Assembly: GCA_026874595.1 (NCBI GenBank)
Contig: CM049322.1
Location: forward strand, 58,032,386-58,096,385
Source: Sipunculus nudus
Lineage: Eukaryota; Annelida; Sipuncula; Golfingiida; Sipunculidae
Length of the DNA stretch: 64,000 nucleotides
Direction of reading: 5' to 3'
Part shown: in pieces, positions 34,014-48,296 of the stretch
Layout: each line of letters begins with the position of its first letter
How positions within the stretch are numbered: the first letter of the stretch is position 1
Translations under genes and position numbers: made by a program
Notes under the pieces: generated by a model
Told to the model about the DNA's origin: nothing
Seen by the model: the letters and a program-made list of their open reading frames with translations, nothing else
The model's database searches: none

Positions 34014-36737
34014 ACACAAACAAATAACTATATGGATCTGTATTTTTATAGGTATTAAAGAACGTACCATACAATTAACATGAAGTCTAAATATGGAAGA
34101 TGGAACCGGGAGGGGGCGTATGGTCAATTCAGATATAGGAGAATGTTTTGTGAAGAACTGTTAGACTGTTAGAATATGAAACTTGTCATGCATGGACAAT
34201 TCAAAAAGACGCATGGAAACTTTGCCCCAGAATAATCTTTTTGCCTCCGACACGATCGCATGCGTGCGTCCCCTTTCTTTGTGTGTTTGTGTGTTTTTTG
34301 TATGTGCGTGTCTTTTTCAAACATAGGTGAAGCTATCACAAACGGAATATCATGCGTTTTCCAGTGCATTTATGAAATGGGACTAAAAAATAATTGACTA
34401 GATTTTGGTTTCAATCCAGCATCTTTTCCGGATTCTGTTACGTCATCATTGACTATTCACAAATGTAAGGTTACTTATGCAAGAAAGAACCTGAGAATAT
34501 GGACCAAAAAGTGAATGAATGTAGAAAAGGACAGTCCCATGCGCCTTGTATGGTGTATGGAGTGATAAGAAACTAGAGGTCGTGATGTCCAGTGCGTTTG
34601 CATAACGTGTTCGAAAGGTGTGCTCTAAGTTCAAAGGTGAGTAGATGCACACACCGGTTAGGTAGCATCCAACAATGGGCCCCCATGTCGCGTAGACATC
34701 TATCCATTGGAATGCACTTTCTAGTTTTTCATGAGTACTCTCCCTGTTGACATTCGCCTGGACTTGGCCACACAGAAGTAACGCAATTATTCGAAAAAAA
34801 ATCCTGTTGTTTAGGATTCGGTATTATAAAGTGACTTGAGTTTGGAGTATGAACGCTTAAGGTGAGAAGAGTGAATGCGTAACAATAATGCTACCGCATT
34901 ATATATATATATATATATATCTATTTATATATATATATATATACTATTTAGATTAACAACATGACGAAAAGGATTTCATCATCATATTGTCTGAAATCGA
35001 CAATTACCTTTTGTAGCCAGTTGATAGGACCTGATTGAGGTCTGCTCCGTGGGTTGGCAGGTTTATGTTAATGTAGTGATAGTTTTTCATTGCCCCACGT
35101 CACCTTAGGATACTCGGCCGTTTTTAATTGACTTTCATCCGGCCTTCAATGTTCACTCATACAAATATCTATAAAAACCCCCGCGCTTACTATGGGAAAC
35201 TTTGTAACCATTTGTTAGAGAGATATCTGATGAATAATTACATATGAATATATGACAAGAAACGAGGATATATTTGTTTTGTAAAGTTGCCTAGACGGCG
35301 TCCGGACCCACAACGTGTAAGAGTTATGAGATAAGTGTGTGAGTGTGTGTGCCTTTTAATTTCGCATATCGGTAACACCATACACGTGTTACCTGTCCTG
35401 AAGTAACTATCACGATTGCACTAGTATACAGGAGCTTATTGTCCTAAATAAAGAGTCAATAACTGCAAATTAGTTAATTAGGTAATTAGCTAAAATAAAC
35501 CAGTTCCCCTGGCAAACGAGGTAATACAATGTGGGAGTCAGATGCTAGTTTGATATATAATTGTTTAAACAATGGAATTTATACAAGAAACACATAATGT
35601 AATTAAAAAAAGGTGTAGAGAAGTCACACAGAGGAGTTTGTCATTAATACCGTGGAGCCGTGTGAATAATTCTGAGTGAGGTCATTGCCTTTATTTTTAT
35701 TGAGCTCAATTAAAAATTCAGCGATGGCTTTGCCATTATTGAAATGCTCAGGTATCCTTGAAACCTTTTGCTGTTTTTACGTTTTGTTTGTTTTGAAATG
35801 TGGGTGTCTTAGTGGAATAATGAGTTGCATGACATTCGCTCAACAAAGGATCAGTTTTAGAGATATATATTATTTTGAAGAAAAGTTGGATGTTAATCCT
35901 CAACATAATCTTACATGAACGGTTCAATGCGCTGCAAGACATGTTTTGTCGGTTAATTCGATATATATATATCACCCCTATCTCCTAATTTGACTAAGAC
36001 ACAAACCGGACTATAATTCTGGTAGACAACAGCAACACGTTGTTATATTAATAGAGGCCTACTTTAATTTTAGCCGAAAGCTGTACCACATATATCAATC
36101 AACGGACATGATTTCTAAACAATAGTTTTAGTTTGATCATTAAGACAAATGTTCAAAATTGTTTTCCCGTTTGGGCGGCTAATGTGCCTGACGATGGAAG
36201 ATGAATATCAAAGCGATATACTGATGTTTATTATATACATTAAATAAGTGAAAGGAATTCTAGTAAAAGCAACTGTTCTTGGACGTGTTGCTTACATTAG
36301 CAGCGAAATGCTGTTGGAAAATATTTCAATATGAGTGGCTAATTACTGACTGGTCTTAAAATATAGATGAATATTAAAATCAATCTGGAACAGTCAAGAA
36401 AGATTGCTTTCCCTGGCCGTGTTGTTAAAATGAAAAAAAAAAATACCTCGAATAATAAAAACAGTTTAACGGGAATGTTTGCGATGTGTTGATTGAAAAT
36501 ATATTATAAACCGGGGTGGGATTTAATAATTCCTCAAACATATACATACTTGCATATATGGTTCAAGGATTCTTGTGTATAAAATTGCATAATGCATACA
36601 GTGTACATATATACTCCTTTATTTGGTTTGTCTAAAAGCAACATTAAGAACACGAATTTGTTGGGATTAAATTACTTGCCGGTGTAAGCTATGAGCCACA
36701 TATAATTAACAAACAGTTTTACAGATGATGTTTATCG
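34014..36737. other. Stretch with no recognised gene; (TA)n at 34900-34944
   Basis: Apart from an interrupted TA microsatellite (34900-34944) and a short GTGTG run near 35340, nothing supportable was found. Confidence 0.5.
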
Positions 36738-36749
36738 TATATATACATA

Positions 36750-36807
<58 letters not shown>
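36738..36807. repeat. (TA)n microsatellite
   Basis: About 70 bases of TA with early interruptions. Confidence 0.95.
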
Positions 36808-36811
<4 letters not shown>

Positions 36812-39139
36812 AACTTATCATGATTGTAATGTAAAGATGCCAGGTACGTGGGTGGGAAGCCTGAGGTGGGAGTGAGGAAGCTTCAGGTGAGGGTCGTGAC
36901 TGCCAATACAAAAAAAGCTATCGATTGCGATTTCAGGATTACATATAAAGGGGGGAATTTGTCCATTGTCCGCTTTCGTTAAGAGAAGAAAAATTATCAC
37001 TGTATTTTGCAAAACTGACCTTAAAGTATGTGTTTATCTTGCTTACAATAAGACTTATTTATCGTGTATCTTTTAACAATTCAGTTCATTTTTTTTCTAA
37101 ATATTACATAATTAATTTTATAACGCCAAAGGAGAGTAGTTAATCATACATTAATTTATTGATCTTCAAACTTTGGAAATGGTCTGGACTATTATAGAAT
37201 ATTTGTTCATTGCATTATGTTACATAACTTCATATGTGATATTACTCTTTAATTCTAATAAAAATTATCCACTGTCTATTATAAATAAGGACGACATAAC
37301 AATGAGCACACAACTGTTCTTAACACAAACAATTTCAAAGTATTTCAAAGTACGTGAGCAGATAAAGGGAGGACAGTTGATACTGATGAAGGTTTATCTT
37401 AGGGTTTAAGCAATCAGACAAGGTTCTTACACACGTTGTTAAATAAGAGTGAAATATCAATACATTGCCATTTTCTTTCCCGTAATTACATGCATTGTAT
37501 CAGAGTTGGGCTCAAAAGTACTCATGATTATTATTTTGATTACTCAGTTTTCGTACTCGAGTATATTCTTCAGATACTCAAAAAATATGTAAGTACTCAT
37601 GAAAAACGAGTCATTTATTGAGTGCTATTGAGTACTTTAGTATATGCACATTCAATTATTAATATTTTTACAAAATTGATAAAAACATGCATACATACAT
37701 ACAAATAAATTTTTGAATCTGTAAAATTATTTGTTGGAAAAAGCAAACATTCTAATTTCATGCACATATAGTATTGACACAAGATTTGCACACAGTAGCA
37801 GATCATCCAGTTGCTCACCCATTCGAAGTGTGAGAAGTAAGATATGGATAATACTGATTATAAATTCAATTAGACAAATCAAGTATAAACTACGAATATA
37901 TATTATTGCAACACTGAACACTGACACTTTATTAGTTAATCATCATTTATTGTATATTTAAAATGTCATATGGACCTAATAGATTGAATATTCACAGCGA
38001 AATTTATATATTTAAGCTATTAATTTTAAATGTGTGTGTGAGAATCGTTTTTCAGATAGTTCAAAAAATTCATTTTAAAGTAAAGTGAAGCAGGTTTTAT
38101 GAGCCTCAAATTTTGATGAGATACATGTTAATTTAACACCTTGAGTAGATATTTATTAAACTTCACAAATTATAAATATTTTCATGATATAACTAACGCA
38201 AAGACACAATCGATTGGCTTTTTTTTCATAATGTAATTTTGTTGTATAGTTAAATATGCTCCCTAGATTATTAAACTGATATACAAACTTACTTATCATG
38301 TATTTTTAATTTAACTCATTTATTTTAAATTAAATGATATTTGATTGGAAGAATTACTATCACAGTACCATTAATACTTAATTTTTCTAGACCTGAGTCG
38401 TACAGAATTGAATCAACGTTCGAGTTCGGAATGGACTGCGAATAAAATATTTTGCAACGATTATATTAATGTGTTACCAATACTAATTTATTAACCTTTT
38501 ACCAAACAGTGCACATTTAAGCAGGCAATTAAATTAATCCCCTCTCTATAATCAGTAACCTAGATAAATTATATTAAACAGTAATGTTGTACAACGAAAA
38601 ACCTAAATTCATTTCTATTTCCAAACTTACTCAACCCTACACGTCATCGCTTAAAAAAAGATCATATTCCAGCAACTATTTCCATGACATCTATTAAACT
38701 AACTTCATATTATTCTGCTAGAAGGGTGCATTGTTGCTGTAATTCTGACATTTTGCTTTGAAATATGTACACCGTACAATATTCATCGTTAAATATGTTA
38801 GTTTCCTGACACCTTTATCTGTACTCTTAATGTCATTTAACAGTGAATGTAAGTCACTTCTGTTTCAACATTGCGGTGGCATGCGAGGTTCATATTACAT
38901 CTGAGCTCAATGGGCAGGATCATGTATTTTACGTTGCATGTGCAACTTCCTCTATTTAGTTATGTTGCATGTTAATATGTGCATTTTAATATGTGCTTAA
39001 TCACATAAATAAATTGTGTTGATCTGTCCTCTTTATCTTTTGTTAATTGACATTGTTCGTGTAACTTGCACGAAGAAACGGTAAATCATAGCTTGCTCAC
39101 AATATCTCATTCTAGAAAGTTTTGTGAAAACATAAGGCT
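36808..39139. other. AT-rich region upstream of lectin gene 2
   Basis: No gene or repeat partner was recognised. The last bases before the start codon (ATCTCATTCTAG near 39105-39116) resemble a 3' splice site, as do those before lectin gene 1 (ATCCTTTCAG), so a 5' UTR exon may lie upstream in both genes. No convincing core promoter was seen. Confidence 0.45.
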
Positions 39140-39983
39140 ATGGTGACAACGACATTTCTACTGCTGGTGTCAGTTTTGCTCTCATTATGCTGTAAGTATA
39201 AAAACACTCAAATATTTTGATCTAATGTTTTTATCTACATAAGACATATATTAATACAATAGTTGAGTATCAAAATAATAAAGAATCAGTATAGATGAAC
39301 AAAGTTACCTGAGTTTGTTGTTACGCTATTATTATAGCCTTCTTCTTCACAGAATTTTTGGAGAAATAATGTTCAAAATAATGACATTTTGCCTAGGGGA
39401 GCATCCATCATGGTCAGCTAGTTGACCGAGTAATGAAACTTGTGCTTTTGTACATGCCCTTACAAAAAATAATGCAAGCCCTTTATTTCTTAAAAAAAAT
39501 ACTGATCGTTTAACATATACCCACCCATTTCATTTGGAAATTTGATTTTATAATCACTTATGGTTTACATAATTAGCTGCCAGCACATTCACTCATCGTT
39601 ATCTTTATGGGCGACATGTGCCGATGCCATCATGCTACATGTTCGTCACCACTCAACTCACGTGGCTCGAGGCAATGAACAACTGCCGCCAGCACGGAGG
39701 ACACCTTGTCAGCATTGAGAGCAAGGGCGAGAACGACCATCTGGTCAGTATCATCAAGAAACATTACAACATGGATTGTTGGACAGGAGGGAACGAAATA
39801 TCTTCTGGGGGTGTGTGGCAATGGGTGGCTTATCACAGTAAATTATCGTCCACAGACTGGCATCCCGGTGAATCGAATAGTTCAAAGGAAAACTGTATGA
39901 TATTATGGAAACCATTCAGCTGGAAATGGTTCGACGCGCCTTGTGGATGGAAACGAGCTTCCATTTGTGAGAAACCGTGTTGA
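39140..39983 (+). CDS. Secreted C-type lectin domain protein, gene 2 (two exons)
   Basis: The coding join is 39140-39191 and 39577-39983, giving 152 residues. Exon 1 (MVTTTFLLLVSVLLSLC) is a signal peptide and ends in phase 1 at GTAAGT. Exon 2 starts after ATAATTAG; a nearby CAG at 39581-39583 would break the frame. The lectin domain spans about residues 36-149, with SCYMF, WLEA, NNC, GG-LVSIE, KGENDHL, WTGG, GVWQW and the canonical cysteines 54/148 and 124/140. C37 and C152 may form another pair. Compared with gene 1, the Ca2+/sugar tripeptide is E-S-N (proline lost), WND has become WFD (135-137), and there is an extra cysteine at 85 that could be free or form a dimer. Loss of the WND Asn suggests weak or altered Ca2+-dependent sugar binding. 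N118-S-S is a possible glycosylation sequon. The frame is intact and not pseudogene-like. Confidence 0.92.
39192..39576 (+). other. Intron 1 of lectin gene 2
   Basis: A 385-base phase-1 GT-AG intron at the same codon position as in gene 1. The polypyrimidine tract before the acceptor is weak (GGTTTACATAATTAG), but this is the only nearby AG that keeps the frame. Confidence 0.83.
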
Positions 39984-40475
39984 ATGAAAACAATAGTCAT
40001 CAGAATGGCAACCATGTAAGAAATGCCAATTACATAATCTTGGTAAAACAAAACAATGTATGAATTGTATACCATGCAGATGTCTAATCTTTAAAAAAAA
40101 AAGTTGCCTCCATAGTATATGACCCCTTTTTTTAAACAGTTATATTGCTTAAGCCAATCTGTTTGTGCTCGTTTAAAGTGTTGTCCTTTATCTACCTAAT
40201 TTTTTTTTTCTGAGTAACATGAATTAATGAAAACAATCTACCTGAGTTTACTACACACCATTAAGTGATATAGCTGTCGTTTTACAGTCATTTAACTTCT
40301 GTGTACTATACAAACATATGCATTCGACTTAATTATGAGAAAATGAGACCAAATTTGTACTTCCAAAACATTTATGTTTAACACAAGCTTGATAGTCATA
40401 ATATTCAAGGTGAAATAATGATACAACTATTTCACTGATTGGCTGTTATTGTCCTTTCTTTCACAACTATGGTAA
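39984..40475 (+). repeat. 3' flank duplicated with lectin gene 1
   Basis: Counterpart of 6176-6680, with conserved blocks in the same order up to the 'GATTGGCTGTTATTGTC'-type end. Similarity stops shortly before the TA microsatellite at 40503. Confidence 0.75.
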
Positions 40476-40499
40476 ACATAGACTGTCTTTAAAACATAT

Positions 40500-40502
<3 letters not shown>

Positions 40503-40566
<64 letters not shown>
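40503..40566. repeat. (TA)n microsatellite
   Basis: A pure TA run of about 64 bases. Confidence 0.95.
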
Positions 40567-40568
<2 letters not shown>

Positions 40569-41425
40569 ACGTTTCTGTTGCGTTGCTAAATGATCTCCCC
40601 ATGATAAGTACGCCCCTCCTACAAGACTGAGTCTCCTTTTAAAGCGCTGGGTGAAAGTCTTTTTCATGCCCTGATCGAAAGAGCATTTTATTAGACTGCC
40701 CGCCTACGTGAAAGCTGACTACTGAACCAAGGGAGTTTGTCAACATGTTTTTTTAAACTAAAGTTGTCTGTAAGGGCCACAATAGTTAATGGAAACTGGT
40801 TCTGTTTTTTTTTCTGTTGAACATTTGCTGGGGCAAATAATACAGACAGGAAAGGAGTTGGCCAGAGGCATATCTTGTGTCAAGATGGGTTATCTTGGCT
40901 GCAAGCAAAGCCACATTTTACCTTTGGGTCCAATGTCACGGAAAGTAGACTGCTTCAAGTGAAATATTGTTTGTCAACTTATCTGAACATTGTGAACAAG
41001 TTCTACTTAAGCTGGTGCATCAGTAATTAACACAGAGGAAAGAGGTGTCCTAAAGGAAATTATCTGTTGCTACCAATCCCATTCTCGTTATTCTGCTCCC
41101 CTACCAATGGCTCAACTGCCAGTCATGCTTTACCGGTGAGGAAAAGGTTACAGGGAGCAGGTTCAAGGACTTGGATCCCTCAATATTACTCATTAAATGT
41201 GGTGAGCTCTCTTTTATATTTTAAACTGTTCATAAGAAAAATCGCCAGGACTTTCGACAATTGTCGCCTTATAAATGTCAGTCTATTTGTGTGGTCTTGA
41301 ATAATAAATACGTTAAATATCCAAAGGATAGGATGCAGTTGAAATTGGCTAAATACCTAGAATCAATATTCACAAAGAACAACGAAACAACTAGACTGAA
41401 AATTTCATAGACATATATAAAGGAA

Positions 41426-41429
<4 letters not shown>
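40567..41429. other. Stretch with no recognised gene
   Basis: No supported frame or repeat partner. Confidence 0.5.

Positions 41430-41492
<63 letters not shown>
41430..41492. repeat. (TA)n microsatellite
   Basis: A pure TA run of about 62 bases. Confidence 0.95.
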
Positions 41493-41495
<3 letters not shown>

Positions 41496-41604
41496 GCAAT
41501 AGTGCGTGTCTGTGTAAAATACCTGGTTTTGGTCGAGGTTTATCAATAGGTTTACATTTTATCACCGTCCGTATAAAAATTAGCGGCGGAAATTCTGCAT
41601 AAAC

Positions 41605-42417
41605 GTTCATATGTATTTTACGATATGCAAGGTAAAAGTAGGGGTTTAGTTTTTAAATGGCATTTTGTTCTATCCAGCCGGACAAAATAGTAACCTATAA
41701 ATGTATGTCTTTTACCTGTTCCCTTGATCAAGAGCTCAAGCTGGTCAAGAAGAGTGATTAATAACGCAGAACACTGCAGGTCAAACTAGAAAATAAGAGA
41801 AAGTTTTTATTTGAAATTCTGTGATAACTCTGGAAGACTAAGATACAGCATCTTTATTTACACCAACAAAGGCATCACATCAACATTAGTTTACTTAGCT
41901 CTTTCCTTATCGTACAATCATCACAATCATCTATTACAAGCCCTGGCGTTTCTTGACAGATGTATCATCATAAAACATAAGTGAATTAGATATGGCAGCA
42001 ATAGCAACCAACACAATAAACACAGGACTCTAGCTCCAATTTTTCTTCAAAAGTGACCTAAGGATTGCAAACAACAACATAACGATCATAAACTCACCGC
42101 TTTCAGACTATTTCCCTGTTGTTGAGAGCAACGCAGCCAACTCAGTAATCTAGCTACATTATTATTAAACAAGTGACAAAGGAATGACAGCATAAGAAAC
42201 AACACCAGCCAAATACCACAAAGCCTTTCCCTTGCATAGGCCAACAAATACAACACAACCAGCAAAGGACTCTAGTTTCATTACCGTTACTCCTTCGACC
42301 TAGAGATAGTAGCACAAGCATCATAACAACACAAAAACGCCCCCCCCCCCCTTTTCCCCGCATCAGGCTCTTCACAAGGAAAGGTCAATATGAGCTTTAC
42401 CCAATCAGTGCAACATC
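41605..42417 (+). repeat. Composite repeat, copy B (SINE-free)
   Basis: Direct partner of 22658-23468. It lacks the SINE present in copy A and so shows the empty insertion site at 41767-41790. It carries about 250 bases (roughly 41830-42085) that are absent from copy A and look like an extra unit of the same GTGACCTA-type monomer. A C-homopolymer lies at the matching place (about 42339-42350). Confidence 0.82.
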
Positions 42418-42604
42418 TCCTCTTTCTCACAATTTCCTCTATAAGTTTGTTTTTCCAGATATGGCGTTTAGTATAATTTGTGTGCTCCTTAACTGTTATT
42501 TATAAAAGTATTTTTTCTCTTTAAAATATGATATTCTCGGTCACTGAGTGGCGTAGTATTTGGCATCTCTTAATAAACTTACGGCAAATTTGTATACACG
42601 CAGC

Positions 42605-43170
42605 TTTTCTATTATTTTTCCTTCACCCGAGAAATGGCAATGGAGCTATATCTCTGTTCTGGTTGCGTTGTGTGTACTCCCACCTGGAGGCTACTGTTCT
42701 ATTGGTAATAAAGCCAGATCCTTTTGCTGATTTAACTTGTCCTGCCACATATATGTTACTGGTGTAATGATAAGAAAGCAAGAGCCCTCTGCTGCTTTTG
42801 TTTTTGGCTGCCATTGTAAATAACGGGTGTAATAAAATGAGGCAAGAGCCGTCTGCTGGCATTATTGTTTGTGCTGCTCTCCGTAAGATGAGATGTTGTG
42901 TCGCCATCTCTTGGTCACTGGTGTGTGGTGATAATTGACAATTGGGCTTGGATGGTTGTGTTGATTGTGCTTCCACCTTTAGGCTAGTGTTTTTTTGTAA
43001 TAAAAATGAAGGCTGTGCTCGTGCCGTGTTGCTTGGTTGCCATCTCCAAGTGACTGGCGTAAGGATTAAGGAGCAAGTACCGTGTGGTGGATGCCGAATG
43101 TAAGATTTTACGTGTCGCTTGTGATGCCGTATCTTGGTCACTGGTGTGACGATAACGGAGCTGTAGACGC
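42605..43170 (-). repeat. Inverted array of the GTGACCTA-GATGGCAGCA monomer
   Basis: Degenerate units of the form TGCCATCTCnnGGTCACTGG followed by TGTAATGATAA and GCAAGAGCCnTnTGCTG start near 42742, 42808, 42902, 43038 and 43123. They are the reverse complement of units in the two composite repeats. The 172-codon minus-strand frame across this array, the longest in the window, is a translation of these repeats (recurring SLILTPVT-like and MA-like segments) and is not a gene. Confidence 0.75.
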
Positions 43171-43757
43171 GGGCTCAATGTCAGTGGCGGATCCAAGAAA
43201 AACTGTTATGGGGTTGGCGACGGCTCAGAGTCTAGCTTGCATGCCGTTCGAGGGCGCGTAACGGTGCAGGAATTGTTTGAAGGTATGATGACTAAGACAT
43301 CACATTTTACCGTTATTAAGCACTTGAATTAGACATTTTTTTGTTTTGATAAGTTAGCTTGAAAGGAGAAAGTATAAAATATGTAACTCAGGGCTTCATG
43401 AGTACCTGTATTTCTGCAAACCACGCACCATATGGACAATTTATGTCTGGCGACTATTTCCAATTAGAGTCATGTATATCTACGCTCTTGTAAGTCTGTT
43501 TTAGGATGCCTTACGATTGTGTTGCGATAAAGCTAAGATTTTCGTAGGATTTATTTTTAAATATGCGAAGTCCAACGAAACCTAAATGATTTCCATAGGT
43601 TGTACCTATGACGGTCCTAGGGTTTTCTACCGTTGTTGGTCATTCCAGCACCGTCATGGGTTGTCTAAAGACCATAATTCTATCTATCATCTTCTAGAGT
43701 CATGCGATTGTCGAATGAAGAGCGTAGGGATAGACTTAGACATCCCTGACCAATTTA
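43171..43757. other. Stretch with no recognised gene
   Basis: A 64-codon plus frame at 43586-43780 has no recognisable features. Nothing else was seen. Confidence 0.5.
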
Positions 43758-43925
43758 AACGCGAACCTCATACAACATAATATCCCTACTACATATTTCG
43801 GCTCGGCGACCGTGCATGAACGTCATACGATATGCTACACCCACTACATATGTCGGCATGACGACTTTGTATGAACGTCATACAACATTCTACACCTACT
43901 ACATATGTCGGCACGGCGACTTTGC
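43758..43925 (+). repeat. Tandem repeat, period 55 bp, about three units
   Basis: ACTACATATnTCGGC recurs at 43788, 43843 and 43898, each unit with CGACnnTGnATGAACGTCAT before the next. The last unit ends in GCGACTTTGCAAGCAGCAGG. Confidence 0.88.
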
Positions 43926-44030
43926 AAGCAGCAGGGAGAACTGTTGGGTAGCACTCTGACGTTACTACCGTCACGTCACTGCGCTGGTTCCTATAAAAAG
44001 TGCTCAAATACATAGAGGGGTTTGGAATTT

Positions 44031-44100
44031 GCCTTAGCTTAACGGTTAAAGCAGCCTACCGGACAACGGGATATATTGGGTCAGATTCCCAGAATATGAA
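44031..44100 (+). mobile_element. Probable decayed tRNA-derived SINE head
   Basis: TTAGCTTAACGGTTAAAGC (A-box-like, about 44034-44052) is followed 26 bases later by GGGTCAGATTCCC (a B box with the usual TTCGA changed to TCAGA, about 44078-44090). Spacing fits a tRNA promoter, but the arms do not make a good tRNA. Downstream, GAATATGAATATTCAT and CATGAATATTCA repeat within the putative body; its end is not defined. Confidence 0.4.
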
Positions 44101-44892
44101 TATTCATAAAAGGGATGGATTAATGAGTGGGGTGAGATTCGTTAGTGAACCTGTTGTTACTCTGGAAGTTCATGAATATTCAAAAGAGGTATGAATTATT
44201 CAGTGTAGTCGAAACTCGCTGGTGGGCCTGCGAGAAAGAATAATTCTAGCTCGGGCGCGGCAAGGAAACCAGTGTTTGGAGAATCCGGTCGTCTCCTTTT
44301 AAAGGCTTGGGTTAAGCTGTCAGCCCAGGCATGGTGTGTTGTGTTTCGAGGTAGTAAGTGTTTCCGTCTTGGACTGTGTATTGAGGGTGGAACCCCGATC
44401 TTTTTAAATGTTCAGAGAATGTCTTTCCACTATTCCTGAAGGGGGGATCCAATGGACACTGAACCAGGAACGTCGCCACTTTATTTTTGTTTGCTGCATA
44501 TTCTGCAGATGAAGCTTCATTCGCCTTGTGGGACCTTTTCACTATTCACGAGGGGGAATTCACGAGACGCTCAGCGTGTTTACCTGAACTGTGGACCTGT
44601 AATCTTCGGTGTTTTTATGATATTTTATAAATGACTTATAGAGGACTCAGTGAAGGCTAAAATCACGGAGTATATGTATTTTTATACAAACGCTGAGGTG
44701 CTGATGAGTCTGTAATTTGTTAAATGTTAATATGGTACTATAAATATCGCATCTGGTGTTTTACTGGTCATTTAGTGAACTCAAGTGAAGCAAGTGAAGC
44801 GAGAATTTATTATTTCAGGGAGCAGATTAGCAAAAGGGTTCCAACACAGTAGTATTAAAGAATTCAGGTCTGTCCCAGCGGCCGGGTTTGAA
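44101..44892. other. Stretch with no supported gene
   Basis: An imperfect internal duplication (TTCCACTATTCCTGAAGGGG vs TTTCACTATTCACGAGGGGG, about 44434 and 44538) is visible; otherwise nothing. Confidence 0.5.
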
Positions 44893-44893
44893 C

Positions 44894-44937
<44 letters not shown>
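44893..44937. repeat. (TA)n(TG)n microsatellite
   Basis: TA then TG dinucleotides, 45 bases. Confidence 0.95.
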
Positions 44938-45389
44938 TTCTAGTTAAATAAATATTTCAATGTTGCTTCATTTGGGGTGTCAGTAATGTTTCACAGCAGA
45001 ACATTTTCTATCTAACGAGCGATGACGCTGCGTGGCTGTGAGAGGTTGTAAACGAAAGTTCCGGATTCAGCTACCTCCAAAGACTGACAGACGTCGCAAT
45101 CGAGCATAATTTATTTATTATAACTAGTAGTAAGATCCATATGAAATAAATAAAGTTTATTGATTTAAGCATTAATGCAATTTTACAGACACACTTACTT
45201 GAACTGGTCTGCGTGTTCATGTACATTACTTTAGACCTATAACCTCTTAGAGTTTATTTGTATGAATATCGTAATGAGATGAAATTATAAAGGTCTAATG
45301 GTTTTCAAACTACGTTGGTTTAACTTAACTTTAAAATCAATATTAAAAAAAAAATTGGTTATTTTGGTGTTGATAATGTAGTAAAGCTG

Positions 45390-45720
45390 ATGTTACTCAA
45401 AATACTATGACATGACAATAGCTACCAAAATGATGACGCTGATGTGCTTTTACTGATAGTGGTGATCCTTATGGTGTTTCTTTTTTGCTGATGGTGTGTT
45501 ATTTTGATGATTCTGTGACTGCAGTGAAGGAAACGATGATATGAATATAGAGCTGATGAATTGATTATAGTGATGATGATGTAAATACAGTGATGGTTAC
45601 GTGACTATATTGATAATGATGTAGTTTTTGTGCTTGTTATGACATGTGGTTCGTAATGGGGACGTGATTATATTGATGCCGGTGTGACTTTAGTGATGAC
45701 GCTGCCATATCTACAAAGCA
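45390..45720. repeat. Degenerate GATGATG array
   Basis: Repeated variants of GTGATGATGATGTGACTATA with irregular spacing. It is the same family as 48706-49340 and 52682-52870. Confidence 0.75.
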
Positions 45721-46766
45721 GTCTTCAGTACCAATATTAGCCGAGTGATGTCAGCAGTGGCCCAGTGTAAGGTGTCACAGTGGCTTACTACATGCATGAG
45801 TATTGCCGATATATTTCATTCTGACCTTTCTATATTAAAGGAGTGAATATATTCAAATATTTGATCAATAAGATAAAGGAAAACAACACAACACCGGTCT
45901 ATAAATCCGAGTATGTGTTTTACTTATTTTAAAAATGGAAAAAATGCATTATGCACATATTGAAACATAATATTATACAGTATATGCAATGCATGAGGTC
46001 AAGAGTAAGAAATGTCAGTATATGCGTCTCTTCTTGACAAGGTATGTCATTTGTATAAATGTATTTTTGCATGTGTGAATTAGTATATAAAAGGCAAAAA
46101 CGGTTCCAAATATGAGATATCTTTAAGCAAAGGTAGTATGAATGGTCATCGTGTGTGGCACATGCATATGGTCATATGTTACAATGCTGTTACCATTTAC
46201 ACTTTCGTTCTTATGGATATACACTCAAGCCTGGGCATTGTGTAAAACTATACCTAGCGTGTGCTGTGTATACATCCGTTTCTTGATAAAATGTAACTCA
46301 AAGATAAGGTGTTTCATGATAAATCATAGAGAGGTCACCGGGACAGGACTTGTTTCCCCACATGTGAACACCCATTTATCATTCAGCAAGAAATACATAT
46401 CAAGGGTAAACTGTCCAGTGTATAAATTTTTTCTTAACGCTTGTAAATCAGTGGTATTTAGTACTGTTTAGATTAAATTCCTTTAAAATCGTGGATATGT
46501 ACTCTCATCTACGCCTGCAACGTTCGGATAGTACAAGGCCTGCTGACCAATAGCACTCATGCTACGCATGCTGCAAAAGTAAGATATTTTCAGGATTAAG
46601 TATAAGATACAGAACGAACAACTTGAGTATGATATAATGTAAGTTTGGTAGGCATTGGGAAATAAAAATGCTAATACAAAAAAAGACAATTTTCAGCTGT
46701 ATTTCATTACTCTATAGCATGAACATCAGCGCAAGTTGTTAAAATTATATTTGAGGGTTCAACCAC
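45721..46766. other. Stretch with no supported gene
   Basis: A 109-codon hydrophobic/cysteine-rich plus frame at 46142-46471 lacks splice context and a recognisable domain and is not called. Confidence 0.45.

Positions 46767-46847
<81 letters not shown>
46767..46847. repeat. (TA)n microsatellite
   Basis: About 80 bases of TA with one CATATT interruption. Confidence 0.95.

Positions 46848-48296
<1,449 letters not shown>

Noticed and set aside
39581-39583. Alternative CAG acceptor for lectin gene 2
   Set aside because: Using it shifts the frame relative to the signal exon; the AG at 39575-39576 keeps the frame.
42623-43141. 172-codon minus-strand open frame, the longest in the window
   Set aside because: It translates a degenerate tandem array; the protein has internal repeats and no domain, and related array units elsewhere are not open in that frame.
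46142-46471. 109-codon hydrophobic/cysteine-rich plus-strand frame
   Set aside because: Composition follows AT/TG-rich DNA; no clean signal peptide or cysteine pattern of a known family.
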